This document shows, piece after piece, positions 51,671-62,865 of a stretch of 64,000 nucleotides of DNA (positions are counted from its first letter, which is position 1; every line of letters starts with the position of its first letter). The notes below the pieces were generated by a model. It ran no database searches and had not been told where the DNA came from. It was given only the letters and a program-made list of their open reading frames with translations. The translations under genes were made by a program, and so were the position numbers. The stretch is from Candidatus Centipeda massiliensis (GTDB taxonomy: Bacteria > Bacillota > Negativicutes > Selenomonadales > Selenomonadaceae), in the NCBI RefSeq assembly GCF_900290285.1, contig NZ_LT985758.1, forward strand, positions 83,827-147,826, read 5' to 3'.

Positions 51671-51699
51671 TTGCGCGAATCTTGATGAAATGATATAAT
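51671..51699 (+). promoter_or_regulatory. pncB promoter
   Basis: TTGCGC (51671-51676) and TATAAT (51694-51699), 17-base spacing. Confidence 0.6.
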
Positions 51700-51745
51700 A
51701 AGCTGCATATTGTTTCAATCTTTTGCCCGATAGGGGGACTCAGCT

Positions 51746-53203
51746 GTGACACAATTTGATAAGCGAAATTTGTCGATGATGATGGATTTCTATGAGATGA
51801 CGATGTCCTATGGATATTTTCATCAGCGGTGTGCTGATATGCGCGTCGCCTTTGACCTCTTTTTCCGCTCGGTTCCTGATCGGGGCGGATATGCAGTCTT
51901 TGCAGGACTTGAGCACGTCATTGAGTTTGTAGAGAATCTTGCGTTCTCAGACGAGGATATTGATTATTTCCGTCAGCAGAAGCTGTTTTCCGAGGAGTTT
52001 TTGACTTTCCTGCGCGGCTTTCACTTTCGTGGGGACATCTATGCTGTGCCGGAGGGGACGATCATCTATCCCGACGAGCCGCTGCTGACGATTGTTGCGC
52101 CGATCATTGATGCACAGCTCATTGAAACGGCAATTCTCGCGCAGATCAATCACCAGTCCCTCATTGCGACGAAGGCGTCGCGCATTGTGCGTGCGGCAGA
52201 AGGACGGTGTGTTTCTGATTTTGGTGCGCGGCGTGCGCACAATATGGATGCGGCTACGTACGGTGCGCGTGCGGCATACATTGGCGGCGTCGATATGACG
52301 GCGACCGTTTCGGCGGGGCAGCAGTTCGGCATTCCCATCTCGGGAACGATGGCACACAGCTGGGTCATGTTCTTTGAGGATGAGTTCACTGCATTCAAAA
52401 ACTATGCGCAGCTCTACCCGCAGACGACGGTTCTTCTCGTCGATACGTATGATGTCATCCATTCGGGAATTCCGAATGCGATCCGCATTGCACATGAAGT
52501 ACTCGAACCGCAGGGACAGCGTCTTGCGGGCGTGCGTATCGACTCGGGAGATCTGGCATATCTCTCGAAACGAATCCGTACAATGCTCGATGAAGCAGGT
52601 CTTACAGACTGCAAGATCATCCTGTCGAACAGTCTCGATGAATTTACGATTTCTTCGCTCCTGCTGCAAGGCGCGTGCGTGGACAGCTTCGGCGTGGGCG
52701 AGCGGCTCATCACGGCGAAATCGGATCCCGTCTTTGGTGCAGTCTACAAGTTGGTTGGCGTGGAGAAAGACGGCGTATTTGTGCCGCGTATCAAGATGTC
52801 GGAGAATGTGGAAAAGCTGACCAATCCCGGCTGCAAGGATCTCTATCGCATTTACGACAGCCACGGCAAGGCGGTCGCGGACATGATTGCCGTCAGGGGA
52901 GAGAAGATTGATCTTACAAAGCCTTTCCGCTATGTTGATCCACGTAAACCGTGGAAAAATCGTTTCTTTGACGGATTTTCGGCGGTGAATCTGCGTCGCC
53001 TCTATCTGCGTGAGGGAAAGCGTATTGAGAAGCTGCCGTCGCTGGACGAAATTCGCGCCTATGTCCGGAGGCAGTTGGATGTTGAAATCTGGCCGGAGGA
53101 ACAGCGTTTCGAGAATCCGCATCGTCACTATCTTGACATGACCCCGGATTATTACGAACTCAAGATGGGGCTGCTTGAGGATATGCGCGGGAAACACAGC
53201 TGA
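51746..53203 (+). CDS. pncB: Nicotinate phosphoribosyltransferase
   Basis: 485 residues, the long bacterial form. Converts nicotinate and PRPP to NaMN in NAD salvage. Visible motifs: DFYEMTMSYGYF, DFGARRAHNMDAA, GTMAHSWVMFF (family His) and VRIDSGDLAYLSK. GTG start. NaMN is also the donor for CobT-type enzymes such as the fusion at 33.9 kb. aroE follows 16 bases downstream and may be co-transcribed. Confidence 0.95.
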   Translation: MTQFDKRNLSMMMDFYEMTMSYGYFHQRCADMRVAFDLFFRSVPDRGGYAVFAGLEHVIEFVENLAFSDEDIDYFRQQKLFSEEFLTFLRGFHFRGDIYAVPEGTIIYPDEPLLTIVAPIIDAQLIETAILAQINHQSLIATKASRIVRAAEGRCVSDFGARRAHNMDAATYGARAAYIGGVDMTATVSAGQQFGIPISGTMAHSWVMFFEDEFTAFKNYAQLYPQTTVLLVDTYDVIHSGIPNAIRIAHEVLEPQGQRLAGVRIDSGDLAYLSKRIRTMLDEAGLTDCKIILSNSLDEFTISSLLLQGACVDSFGVGERLITAKSDPVFGAVYKLVGVEKDGVFVPRIKMSENVEKLTNPGCKDLYRIYDSHGKAVADMIAVRGEKIDLTKPFRYVDPRKPWKNRFFDGFSAVNLRRLYLREGKRIEKLPSLDEIRAYVRRQLDVEIWPEEQRFENPHRHYLDMTPDYYELKMGLLEDMRGKHS

Positions 53204-53219
53204 GAGGGGCATGGTACGG

Positions 53220-54080
53220 ATGATAACAGGAAAGACGAGGTTGTTGGGGGTGATTGGCTCGCCCATCGGACACAGCCTCTCGCCAATGATACAGAATGCA
53301 GCCCTGCGTGCAGCAGGGCTTGACTATGTCTATGTAGCGCTTCCCGCTTCGCCGTATGCACTTGACTCAGTGGTGTATGGTCTGCGTGATGCGGGAGTGG
53401 TCGGATTTAATGTGACGATTCCGTTCAAAACGGAAATGATCCATTTGATGAACGATCTGAGCGAGGATGCGCGGCATGTTCAAGCGGTTAATACGGTCGT
53501 CATTCAAAGAGACAGCAGACTTGTGGGGCACAATACGGACGTGATGGGCTTTCTTGCAGGATTTGCGGAGCGCGACGTTGTACTTGCAGGTAAAAGTGCC
53601 GTCATGATCGGTGCGGGCGGTGCGGCGCGCGCGGCACTTTGGGGACTTTTGCAAAGTCATGTTTCCTCCGTTGTGATCGGTGTGCGCAATCCGGCAAAGG
53701 GCGCGGCACTCTGCAAGGATTTCGCAGCGAATGGAGACGTGCGGGCGCTGTCCTTTGATGATCCGGCGTTTATTTCCGCCATGGGGGCTGCTGACATTGT
53801 TGTGCAGACGACACCGCTTGGCATGATGCCCCATGTGGAGGAGATGCCGCCCGTGGATATCACGGCACTGAAGCCGTCCGCGGTGGTCTATGATCTTATC
53901 TATACGCCCGCTGAGACGCGGTTCCTGCGGGAGGCGGCGGCGCGCGGACATGTGACGATCAACGGGGAGACAATGCTCGTGGCGCAGGGTGCGGAGGCGT
54001 TCTTCCTCTGGACGGGTGTGCGCCCTGATACTGCGTTGATGAAACGTGTCCTGCGTGAAGAACTTGCACGCAGGACATAA
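53220..54080 (+). CDS. aroE: Shikimate dehydrogenase
   Basis: 286 residues. Reduces 3-dehydroshikimate in aromatic amino acid synthesis. Substrate segment SPIGHSLSPMIQNAAL, catalytic NVTIPFKTEM (Lys), NTDVMGF (Asp), and a GAGGAARA NADP-binding loop. The ATG at 53220 lies ~10 bases after GAGAGGGG; the ATG at 53211 would be too close to it. Confidence 0.93.
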   Translation: MITGKTRLLGVIGSPIGHSLSPMIQNAALRAAGLDYVYVALPASPYALDSVVYGLRDAGVVGFNVTIPFKTEMIHLMNDLSEDARHVQAVNTVVIQRDSRLVGHNTDVMGFLAGFAERDVVLAGKSAVMIGAGGAARAALWGLLQSHVSSVVIGVRNPAKGAALCKDFAANGDVRALSFDDPAFISAMGAADIVVQTTPLGMMPHVEEMPPVDITALKPSAVVYDLIYTPAETRFLREAAARGHVTINGETMLVAQGAEAFFLWTGVRPDTALMKRVLREELARRT

Positions 54081-54110
54081 AGGGTCTATGGAAACTGTTA
54101 CGGATTTGCG

Positions 54111-54217
54111 CTGCGTACTCCACGCAGAACCCTCGTTACGCAAGCGGACGTGTGCTCGTCCGCCTAAATACCTGCGGATTCCAAACGCGCTGCGCTTGAA
54201 CGATTAAAATCCGCAGG
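54111..54217 (+). ncRNA. Cluster of three hairpins upstream of tgt (candidate structured RNA or repeat)
   Basis: CTGCGT/ACGCAG (54111-54127), GCGGACG/CGTCCGC (54144-54163) and CCTGCGGATT/AATCCGCAGG (54171-54217), all perfect, in a 297-base gap. The segment CCTCGTTACGCAAGCGG inside it is shared with 2027-2043. It lies before, not after, the tgt promoter, so it may be a repeat or a small RNA or the aroE 3' end rather than a tgt leader. Confidence 0.4.
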
Positions 54218-54321
54218 GGGCGGGTCGCACACTCTACGCCGCTTGCTCCACTAGGGTTTGCTTAGGAGTACTGCATTTTCTTTTGTCCGTAACTTTTATC
54301 ATAGCCGACATAATTCGGGTT

Positions 54322-54350
54322 TTGAAAATCTTTCCCTTTTGTGGTATGAT
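54322..54350 (+). promoter_or_regulatory. Promoter of tgt-yajC-secDF
   Basis: TTGAAA (54322-54327) and TATGAT (54345-54350), 17-base spacing, with TGG before the -10. Confidence 0.6.
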
Positions 54351-54377
54351 ACAGTGTGTTTTGAGAGGGGGGTATGA

Positions 54378-55499
<1,122 letters not shown>

Positions 55500-55525
55500 T
55501 CTTATTGAATGAAGGAGCTGTATTT

Positions 55526-55810
55526 ATGGATGCAGAAATGATGGCACAGTTGAGTTCGTGGGGACCCATTGTCATATTGGTGCTCTTCTTTTATTTTCTC
55601 CTCTACCGTCCGCAGAAGCAGGCGCAGAAGAAGCGTGAGGCAATGCTCGGTGCACTCAAGATCGGCGATGAGATCATCACGCTCGGCGGTATGCACGGCA
55701 AGATCACGGCGCTCAACGATAAGACGGTAACGCTGCGTGTCGCAGATGGTGTCAGTATTGTCTTTGAGCGCTCGGCGATCAGTGCTGTGAATACGCCGGA
55801 TCAGGAGTAA
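55526..55810 (+). CDS. yajC: Preprotein translocase subunit YajC
   Basis: 94 residues, one N-terminal transmembrane helix (~9-30; VILVLFFYFLLYRPQKQAQKKR), then a soluble domain with LKIGDEIITLGGMHGKI. Accessory to SecDF. ATG at 55526 follows GAAGGAGCTG; a longer frame from 55505 lacks a site. Confidence 0.95.
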   Translation: MDAEMMAQLSSWGPIVILVLFFYFLLYRPQKQAQKKREAMLGALKIGDEIITLGGMHGKITALNDKTVTLRVADGVSIVFERSAISAVNTPDQE

Positions 55811-55818
55811 TACGATCC

Positions 55819-56424
55819 ATGGCAGGAGATATGCTTGCCGCAAAAAAGACCCTGCGGCGGGAGATGCTTGCCCGTCGCCGCACATATTCAGCAGAGGAAC
55901 GCGCACGCGCGAGCGACACGATCTGCAGGTGCGTACGGCAACAGGCGGTGCTGCAAGAGGCACGGACAATCATGCTCTACGCTTCTACGGAGGAGGAGAT
56001 CGATCTCTATCCGCTGATGGAAACGCTGCTTGAAGAGGGACGGCGTATTGTTCTCCCCGAGATCGTAGGCAGGGGCGTGATGGAGGCACGGGCGCTGCCC
56101 GCTATGGATGCGCTGATCGACGGTGCATTTGGCATCTTGACGCCCGATCCGGCGCGCGGTGCCATCATTCCGCCGGAGGAGATCGATGTCATCATCGTTC
56201 CGGGGGCGGCATTTGATGAAAGCGGCGGACGGCTGGGGCTTGGCGGCGGCTATTATGATCGTTTTTTGCCCCGTGCAGTAGATGCTGTCCGCCTCGTACT
56301 TGCCTTTGATTTTCAAATCGTCCCTGATGTTCCCATGGGTATGCAGGATGCCCGTGTCGACATTATACTGACGGAGTGTCGCAGGATTTTCTGCAAGATA
56401 AAAGACCTTAAGGAAGAGGTGTGA
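55819..56424 (+). CDS. 5-formyltetrahydrofolate cyclo-ligase
   Basis: 201 residues. Converts 5-formyl-THF to methenyl-THF using ATP. Family motifs: N-terminal KKTLRREMLARR (basic), and GRLGLGGGYYDRFL for folate/ATP binding, with IVPGAAFDESGGRLG just before. It is inserted between yajC and secD, an unusual place. Only 8 bases separate it from yajC. Confidence 0.93.
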   Translation: MAGDMLAAKKTLRREMLARRRTYSAEERARASDTICRCVRQQAVLQEARTIMLYASTEEEIDLYPLMETLLEEGRRIVLPEIVGRGVMEARALPAMDALIDGAFGILTPDPARGAIIPPEEIDVIIVPGAAFDESGGRLGLGGGYYDRFLPRAVDAVRLVLAFDFQIVPDVPMGMQDARVDIILTECRRIFCKIKDLKEEV

Positions 56425-56430
56425 GGACTG

Positions 56431-57690
56431 TTGAGACAACATAGTCTGTTAAAGCTGGTGATTGCAGTTGCTATCATCATAGGTGCGTTTTTTTTCCTCG
56501 TTCAGCCGCTTGCGAGTTCGATCCGGCAGGGACTTGACCTGCAAGGCGGAACGCACGTCGTTCTGGAGGCCGTCGATACGGAGCAGGCGCAAGTCAATGA
56601 CGATGCGATGAACCGTGTTGTTACGATCATGGAAAAGCGCGTCAACTCGCTCGGACTCACCGAGCCGATCATTCAGCGTGAGGGAGAGCGGCGTGTTATC
56701 ATCGAGCTGCCGGGGATCAAGGATCCCGATGCGGCGATCCGTACGATCGGCAAGACGGCGATGCTCGAATTCCGCGACGAGGACGGGCATACGGTACTGA
56801 CCGGAACGGATCTGAAGGACGCACAGGCTTCGACGAATCCGCAGACGGGGCAGAATGTTGTCAATCTCGAATTCTCGGATGAAGGGGCACAGAAATTTGC
56901 CGACCTCACAATGAAGAACGTCGGTCGTACCATCGCAATTCTCCTTGACGGCGAGGTATTGACCGCACCAAATGTGCGTGAGCCAATCCTCGGTGGACGC
57001 GCGGAGATCACAGGGCAAAAAACCCTTGAGGAGGCACAGAACCTTGCGGTCGTCCTGCGCAGCGGCGCATTGCCTGTCAAGGTGGAGATTATCGAAACGC
57101 GCACAGTTGGTCCGACGCTCGGACAGGACTCGAAGGACAAGTCCCAATTCGCCTTTGTGATAGGTCTTGGTGCAGTCGTCATCTTTATGATCTTCTTCTA
57201 TCGACTGTCCGGTTTTATTGCAGACGTTGCACTGATGGCGTATACAATACTGTTGCTTGGCATTCTTTATCTGATGGATGCAACGCTGACCTTGCCGGGG
57301 GTAGCAGGAATCATCCTCTCCATCGGCATGGCGGTCGATGCAAACGTGCTCATCTTCGAGCATTTCAAGGAAGAGTATCAGATCAATCAAAAATCTTTGC
57401 GCCTTGCGATGGATGCAGGTTTTTCGCGTGCGTTCACGACGATCTTTGACTCGAACGTCACGACGTTGATTGCAGCGGGCGTCCTCTTCTTCCTTGGAAC
57501 GGGAACGATCCGCGGCTTTGCCATTACGCTGGGCGTTGGCACGATGCTCTCGATGTTTACGGCGATTACATTGACGCAGTATCTCTTGAAGCTGATGATT
57601 AACTCGAAGCTCTCCGACAGTCCGTCGCTCTACGGTGCGAATGGCTTTATGCTGGGCACTAAAAAGAAGGGGGCTGAGAAGAATGCCTAA
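56431..57690 (+). CDS. secD: Protein translocase subunit SecD
   Basis: 419 residues. TM1 (~8-26), a periplasmic P1 region with GLDLQGGTHVVLEAVDTE, and a C-terminal group of five TM helices with GIILSIGMAVDANVLIFEHFKEE. Uses the proton-motive force to complete protein export. TTG start. Shorter than E. coli SecD, as usual in Firmicutes. secF starts 8 bases inside its end. Confidence 0.96.
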   Translation: MRQHSLLKLVIAVAIIIGAFFFLVQPLASSIRQGLDLQGGTHVVLEAVDTEQAQVNDDAMNRVVTIMEKRVNSLGLTEPIIQREGERRVIIELPGIKDPDAAIRTIGKTAMLEFRDEDGHTVLTGTDLKDAQASTNPQTGQNVVNLEFSDEGAQKFADLTMKNVGRTIAILLDGEVLTAPNVREPILGGRAEITGQKTLEEAQNLAVVLRSGALPVKVEIIETRTVGPTLGQDSKDKSQFAFVIGLGAVVIFMIFFYRLSGFIADVALMAYTILLLGILYLMDATLTLPGVAGIILSIGMAVDANVLIFEHFKEEYQINQKSLRLAMDAGFSRAFTTIFDSNVTTLIAAGVLFFLGTGTIRGFAITLGVGTMLSMFTAITLTQYLLKLMINSKLSDSPSLYGANGFMLGTKKKGAEKNA

Positions 57691-58600
57691 ATTTGACATT
57701 GCGGGACATCGGAAAATCTGGTTCCTGCTCTCTCTTGTTCTCATCATTCCCGGCTTTATCTGCATGGGGGTGCGTGGCTTTAATTTCGGCATTGACTTTA
57801 CAGGCGGTACGATCATTGATCTGCGTTTTGCGCAGCCTGTGACGCTTACCGATGTGCGTTCAAGCCTTGCAAAATATGGACTCGATGGGAGTACAATCCA
57901 GCTCGCGGGTGCAGAGTCCGGCGTCGAGTCCTCCGAGAATGTCATGATTCGTACCGTTGATCTTGAGGAAAATCAGCGGAAGGAGGTCATGGCATCACTG
58001 ACACAGGATGTCGGATCATATACGGTTCTCCGCGAGGAGAAGGTCGGTGCGACCATCGGCGGTGAGTTGATCACGAACGCCGTCCTTGCACTTGTGATCT
58101 CGTGGGCACTTATCATTCTGTACGTCGCCTATCGTTTTGAGTGGCGCTTTGGTGTGTCGGCGGTGCTTGCGCTGATCCACGACATCATCATCGTACTGGC
58201 AGTGTTCTCATTGACCCAACGTCAGATTGATTCTTCCTTCATTGCGGCACTTTTAACGATCGTGGGTTATTCCATCAATGATACCATCGTCATCTTTGAC
58301 CGTATCCGTGAGAACTTGAAGCTTCATTTCCGCCGCGGCGGCGATGTGAACGAGCTTGTCAACCGCTCCATCTATCAAACGCTGACGCGCTCGCTTTATA
58401 CGGTATTCACGGTCTTGTTCACGACATTCGCGCTTTACTGGTTTGGCGGCGAGACGACGAAGGACTTTGCGTTCGCGCTTCTCGTCGGCTTTGCGAGCGG
58501 CTGCTACTCTTCCATCTTCATTGCAAGCCAGCTTTGGATTGAGCTGCGCAATCGTACGGAGCGGCGCCCTGCCGCAAAACCCGCAGCGGTGGAGGGGTAA
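57683..58600 (+). CDS. secF: Protein translocase subunit SecF
   Basis: 305 residues with six TM segments. GFNFGIDFTGGTIIDLRF after TM1, and ALLTIVGYSINDTIVIFDRIREN, are SecF hallmarks. The ATG at 57683 overlaps the secD stop. A terminator follows. Confidence 0.96.
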   Translation: MPKFDIAGHRKIWFLLSLVLIIPGFICMGVRGFNFGIDFTGGTIIDLRFAQPVTLTDVRSSLAKYGLDGSTIQLAGAESGVESSENVMIRTVDLEENQRKEVMASLTQDVGSYTVLREEKVGATIGGELITNAVLALVISWALIILYVAYRFEWRFGVSAVLALIHDIIIVLAVFSLTQRQIDSSFIAALLTIVGYSINDTIVIFDRIRENLKLHFRRGGDVNELVNRSIYQTLTRSLYTVFTVLFTTFALYWFGGETTKDFAFALLVGFASGCYSSIFIASQLWIELRNRTERRPAAKPAAVEG

Positions 58601-58605
58601 AGAAG

Positions 58606-58632
58606 AGAGCCTGTCCAAGGACAGGCTCTTTT
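58606..58632 (+). terminator. Terminator of the sec operon
   Basis: AGAGCCTGTCC / GGACAGGCTCT 11-bp stem with a very small loop, followed by TTTTG. Confidence 0.8.
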
Positions 58633-58650
58633 GCTGTTATAGGGGGAGCC

Positions 58651-60630
58651 ATGCTGAAAGAATGGGTTGTACGGGAAAAAACGGCGGAGGGAGACGCACT
58701 CGCACGAGAAATTGGAACTGCACCGCTCATTGGACAGATTCTCTGGAATAGAGGGATACGTTCGGCAAAAGCTGCACAGGCTTTTCTGCATCCAGAGAAG
58801 GAGCAGTTTCATGATCCTTTTCTCATGAGAGATATGGAGAAAGCTGTGCGGCGCATTTTGCACGCGATTCACGCCGGGGAGCAGATTGTCGTCTATGGGG
58901 ATTACGACGTGGACGGGATGACCTCGACCACACTGCTTATGAAGAATATTCGCGCACTCGGAGGCAGAGTCGCCTACTATATTCCGAACCGCTTCACGGA
59001 GGGGTATGGTCTCAACGGCAGGGCACTTGAGCAGCTCGCCGCAGAGGGGTGCAACCTGCTCATTACCGTTGACTGCGGAATTGCGTCCGTGGAGACAGTT
59101 GCGGAATTGGATGCGGGGATGGACGTTATCATCACCGATCACCATCTCCCGGGAAGTGCACTGCCGTCTGCATACGCAGTGATCAACCCGCATCGTGTGG
59201 ACTGCCCCTATCCGGACAAGGAACTCGCGGGGGTCGGTGTCGCCTTCAAACTCGTACAGGCGCTTTGGCAGATGGAGAAGCAGCGGCTCTACACGGATGA
59301 TCTGGATATTGCAGCACTTGGAACGGTTGCGGATCTCGTGCCGCTCGTCGGAGAGAATCGCAAGATCGTCAAAATGGGACTGGCGCGTATGTCGGAACAT
59401 CCCTGTGATGGTATTGCAGCATTGATCTGCATTTCAGGACTCGAAGGAAAGACGATCAATACGGGGATGGTTGGCTTCCAGCTGGCTCCGCGTCTCAATG
59501 CTGCGGGACGCATTGAGACGGCACGGAGTGGTGTGGAGCTACTTCGCAGCGAGGACAGGCGGGCTGCGGATCGCCTCGCAGGCGAACTGAACGCACTCAA
59601 TACAGAGCGGCGTGATCTAGAACAGCGGATCCTTGCAGAGGCAGAGGTTTATCTTACGGACTTTACGCCCGATGTACCTGCGATTGTCGTTGCGGGCGAG
59701 GACTGGAATGCGGGTGTGATCGGTATTGTAGCATCCCGTCTTGTTGAAAAATACTATCGCCCGAGCATTGTACTCACGCGGCAGGGCGATATCTACAAGG
59801 GATCCTGCCGCAGTATCGCGGGGCTTCACATCTATGAGGCACTTGCTGCGTGCAGAGATACACTGATTCAGTTTGGCGGACATGAGATGGCAGCGGGACT
59901 GACACTTGCGCGTGACCGCATAGAGGATTTTCGCCGTGCATTCGCGAACTATGTAGATACACGCATGGCGATCGAGGATTTCACACCGAAAATTTCCATT
60001 GAAGCTCTCGTCGCTCCTGCGGATTGGACGCTTGCAGCGGTCGAGGAGTTGGCACTCCTTGAGCCGTATGGCATGGGGAATCCGCGTCCTATCTTTGGTG
60101 TGCGGAATCTCCGCCCACAGACGGCCGCGGCAATCGGAGCGGAGGGGCGGCACCTGCGCATGGAGGTCGGTACGCGGGAGCATCGCGTTGCCGCACTTTG
60201 CTGGAACGCCGGAGAACTTGCAGAAATCGTGACGGAGGAGATCGGCGACCTCTCCTATACGCCGAGTATCAACGAATGGCAGGGAACGCGTTCCGTGCAG
60301 TGCATGGTAGACTCCATCCTGCCCGCCGCACACGAGCGCGTCTTTCCAGAGCGTGCACTGCTCAAAGTAGTCTACGCATTTCTAAAAGGACTGTGCACAG
60401 CAGATGGACGAATCCCATATAATATGATCGCGCTCACGCGTCGTTTTTCACGCGAACACGGGCACATCTCATCCTATACGATGGAGACCTCCCTGTGTAT
60501 CTTTCGTGAACTCGGACTGCTCATCCCTCGGACGGAGGGGCACTGGCAGCTCGTTCCGCCCATCGGGAGGCTGGAACTCACAGATGCGCCGACCTATCGT
60601 CGGTATCAGGAAAGAAAGGGTGACAGATAG
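58651..60630 (+). CDS. recJ: Single-stranded-DNA-specific 5'-3' exonuclease RecJ
   Basis: 659 residues. DHH phosphoesterase motifs: GDYDVDGMTS, TVDCGIAS, ITDHHLPG; DHHA1 domain with GLNAAGRIETA-type LNAAGRIETARSG and QFGGHEMAAGL; then an OB domain and a C-terminal extension. Acts in recombination and mismatch repair. The next gene starts immediately after its stop. Confidence 0.96.
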   Translation: MLKEWVVREKTAEGDALAREIGTAPLIGQILWNRGIRSAKAAQAFLHPEKEQFHDPFLMRDMEKAVRRILHAIHAGEQIVVYGDYDVDGMTSTTLLMKNIRALGGRVAYYIPNRFTEGYGLNGRALEQLAAEGCNLLITVDCGIASVETVAELDAGMDVIITDHHLPGSALPSAYAVINPHRVDCPYPDKELAGVGVAFKLVQALWQMEKQRLYTDDLDIAALGTVADLVPLVGENRKIVKMGLARMSEHPCDGIAALICISGLEGKTINTGMVGFQLAPRLNAAGRIETARSGVELLRSEDRRAADRLAGELNALNTERRDLEQRILAEAEVYLTDFTPDVPAIVVAGEDWNAGVIGIVASRLVEKYYRPSIVLTRQGDIYKGSCRSIAGLHIYEALAACRDTLIQFGGHEMAAGLTLARDRIEDFRRAFANYVDTRMAIEDFTPKISIEALVAPADWTLAAVEELALLEPYGMGNPRPIFGVRNLRPQTAAAIGAEGRHLRMEVGTREHRVAALCWNAGELAEIVTEEIGDLSYTPSINEWQGTRSVQCMVDSILPAAHERVFPERALLKVVYAFLKGLCTADGRIPYNMIALTRRFSREHGHISSYTMETSLCIFRELGLLIPRTEGHWQLVPPIGRLELTDAPTYRRYQERKGDR

Positions 60631-62862
60631 ATGTCAGACGATGTGCAGAGGGATGTCACCCTCGCTATGATATTGGAAAAGGTGCGCTCCTATCAGGCGG
60701 ACGCAAACGTTGATAAGATCAAAAAGGCGTACGATTGTGCGGAGAAGGCGCATCGCGGACAGGTGCGTATCTCGGGAGACGCCTACATCATTCACCCGCT
60801 CAATGTCGCATACATCCTCACAGGGCTTCATCTTGACGATGAGACGATCTGTGCGGCACTTCTGCACGATGTTGTGGAGGATACCTGCGCAACACTGGAG
60901 GAGATGGAGGCGGAGTTCGGCAAAAACATCATGGCACTCATCGACGGCGTGACGAAGCTTGGGCGCATCGAGTATATGTCCAAGGAGGATGTCAAGCTAG
61001 AGAACTACCGCAAGATGTTCCTTGCAATGGCAAAGGATATCCGCGTTATCATGATAAAGCTTGCTGACCGTTTGCATAACATGCGGACACTGAAGTATAT
61101 GCGCGAGGACAAACGCCATCGCATCGCAAAGGAGACCATCGAGGTCTATGCACCGCTTGCCAATCGACTTGGTATTTCGAGTATCAAAGTGGAACTTGAG
61201 GATCTCTGTCTGCGCTATCTTGAGCCAGAGGCGTACTATGCCCTCGTAGAGGAGGTCAAGCACAAGCGGAAAGAGCGGCAGGAGTTCATACGGGAGTCCA
61301 TTCTGCAAATACGCGAAAAGCTCGAAGCAGCAGGGATTGAAGCGGATATCAAGGGACGGGCGAAGCATTTTTACAGCATCTATCGAAAGATGAAGCGCGA
61401 CAACAAGAGTGTCAATGAGATCTATGACCTCTCTGCCGTACGCGTACTCGTTTCCTCCGTCAAAGACTGTTATGGTGTGCTCGGCGTCATTCACGCGATG
61501 TGGAAGCCTATCCCAGGCAGGTTCAAAGATTACATTGCTATGCCAAAATCCAACGGCTATCAGTCGCTCCATACAACCGTCATGACACACGGCGATCCGC
61601 TCGAGATCCAGATTCGCACGAAGGCGATGCACCAGGTATCCGAGTTCGGCATTGCCGCGCATTGGAAGTACAAGGAGGCGGGGCGGAGCATCGGTGTGAC
61701 CGATGAAAACGATCAAAAGATGTCATGGCTGCGCCAAATGGTCAGTCTGCAAAAGGAATACGACGATCCCAAGGAATTCTTCGAGGCTCTGAAACTGGAT
61801 GTGTTCTCCGACGAGGTCTTTGTCTTTACACCGCGCGGTGATGTCATTGATCTGCCGAAGGGGTCGAATCCCATCGACTTCGCCTATCACATCCACACGG
61901 AGATTGGACATCACTGTGTTGGTGCAAAGGTCAACGGAAAGATTGTACCGCTCGAATACAAACTCAAGAATGGCGACATCGTATCCATCGTCACGAACAA
62001 GGCGAGCAACGGTCCGAGTCCGGACTGGCTGAACACGGTCGCTTCCTCCGCCACGCGCAGCAAGATACGCGCGTGGTTTAAGAAGGAGAACCGCGAGGAG
62101 AATGTCGAACGCGGCATGAATCTCATCCGTGATGAGGCAAAGCGCCTGGGTTACGCCCCCAAAGAATTGATTGCGGGAGGTCGACTTGGCAAGGTCGCTG
62201 AAAAACTCAACGTGCAGAGTGAGGACGATCTGCTCGCTGCACTTGGCTACGGCGGTGTGACCCTGCGCGGTGTCATGACGAAGCTCATCGAGCTGCATCA
62301 GCAGTCCATCAAGGACAGCACGCCCCCCGAAGTCTCACAGATGCTCTCCGAACTTAAGGCTCCGCGCAGGGGGAAGCGCAAGAAGGCGAGTCACGGTGTC
62401 CTCGTCGAGGGGGAGGGCGGCTATCTCGTGCGCCTCGCACGCTGCTGCAACCCCATTCCCGGCGATCCGATTACGGGGTACATCACGCGCGGACGCGGTG
62501 TCTCCGTACATCGCTCCGACTGCCCGAACGTCCTCAACGATACGGAGTTCACACGCGTGATTGAGGTGAGCTGGGATATCGGACTCGACAAAGAGTACAC
62601 TGTCGGCATTGAGATCATATGCAATGACCGCAACGGAATGCTCGCCGAACTCTTGGCTGTACCTGCCGAGATGAAGGTCAACATCCACACGGTCAATGCA
62701 ACACCAAATCGGCGGAACAAAACCTCGACCGTCCTTCTTGGGCTGAATGTCAGCAACATCGATCAGATCACGCAGGTCATGACGAAAATGCGCCTGCTCA
62801 AGGATGTCTATCGCGTTACACGCACACTTGGCAACTCCGCGCTCCCAGATGGGGATGTGTAA
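60631..62862 (+). CDS. rel: Bifunctional (p)ppGpp synthetase/hydrolase Rel
   Basis: 743 residues. HD hydrolase domain with an intact HDVVEDT motif, synthetase domain (RFKDYIAMPKSNGYQSLHT), TGS (VFVFTPRGDVIDLPKGSNPIDFAYHIHTEIG), a Cys-containing zinc-finger region (LARCCNPIPGDPI) and a C-terminal ACT domain. Both activities look intact, as expected for the single long RSH of this lineage. Controls the stringent response. Starts directly after recJ. Confidence 0.97.
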   Translation: MSDDVQRDVTLAMILEKVRSYQADANVDKIKKAYDCAEKAHRGQVRISGDAYIIHPLNVAYILTGLHLDDETICAALLHDVVEDTCATLEEMEAEFGKNIMALIDGVTKLGRIEYMSKEDVKLENYRKMFLAMAKDIRVIMIKLADRLHNMRTLKYMREDKRHRIAKETIEVYAPLANRLGISSIKVELEDLCLRYLEPEAYYALVEEVKHKRKERQEFIRESILQIREKLEAAGIEADIKGRAKHFYSIYRKMKRDNKSVNEIYDLSAVRVLVSSVKDCYGVLGVIHAMWKPIPGRFKDYIAMPKSNGYQSLHTTVMTHGDPLEIQIRTKAMHQVSEFGIAAHWKYKEAGRSIGVTDENDQKMSWLRQMVSLQKEYDDPKEFFEALKLDVFSDEVFVFTPRGDVIDLPKGSNPIDFAYHIHTEIGHHCVGAKVNGKIVPLEYKLKNGDIVSIVTNKASNGPSPDWLNTVASSATRSKIRAWFKKENREENVERGMNLIRDEAKRLGYAPKELIAGGRLGKVAEKLNVQSEDDLLAALGYGGVTLRGVMTKLIELHQQSIKDSTPPEVSQMLSELKAPRRGKRKKASHGVLVEGEGGYLVRLARCCNPIPGDPITGYITRGRGVSVHRSDCPNVLNDTEFTRVIEVSWDIGLDKEYTVGIEIICNDRNGMLAELLAVPAEMKVNIHTVNATPNRRNKTSTVLLGLNVSNIDQITQVMTKMRLLKDVYRVTRTLGNSALPDGDV

Positions 62863-62865
62863 GGA

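Noticed and set aside
54366..54371. Six-G run before tgt as a second phase-variation tract
   Set aside because: Too short for frequent slippage and it serves as the ribosome site.
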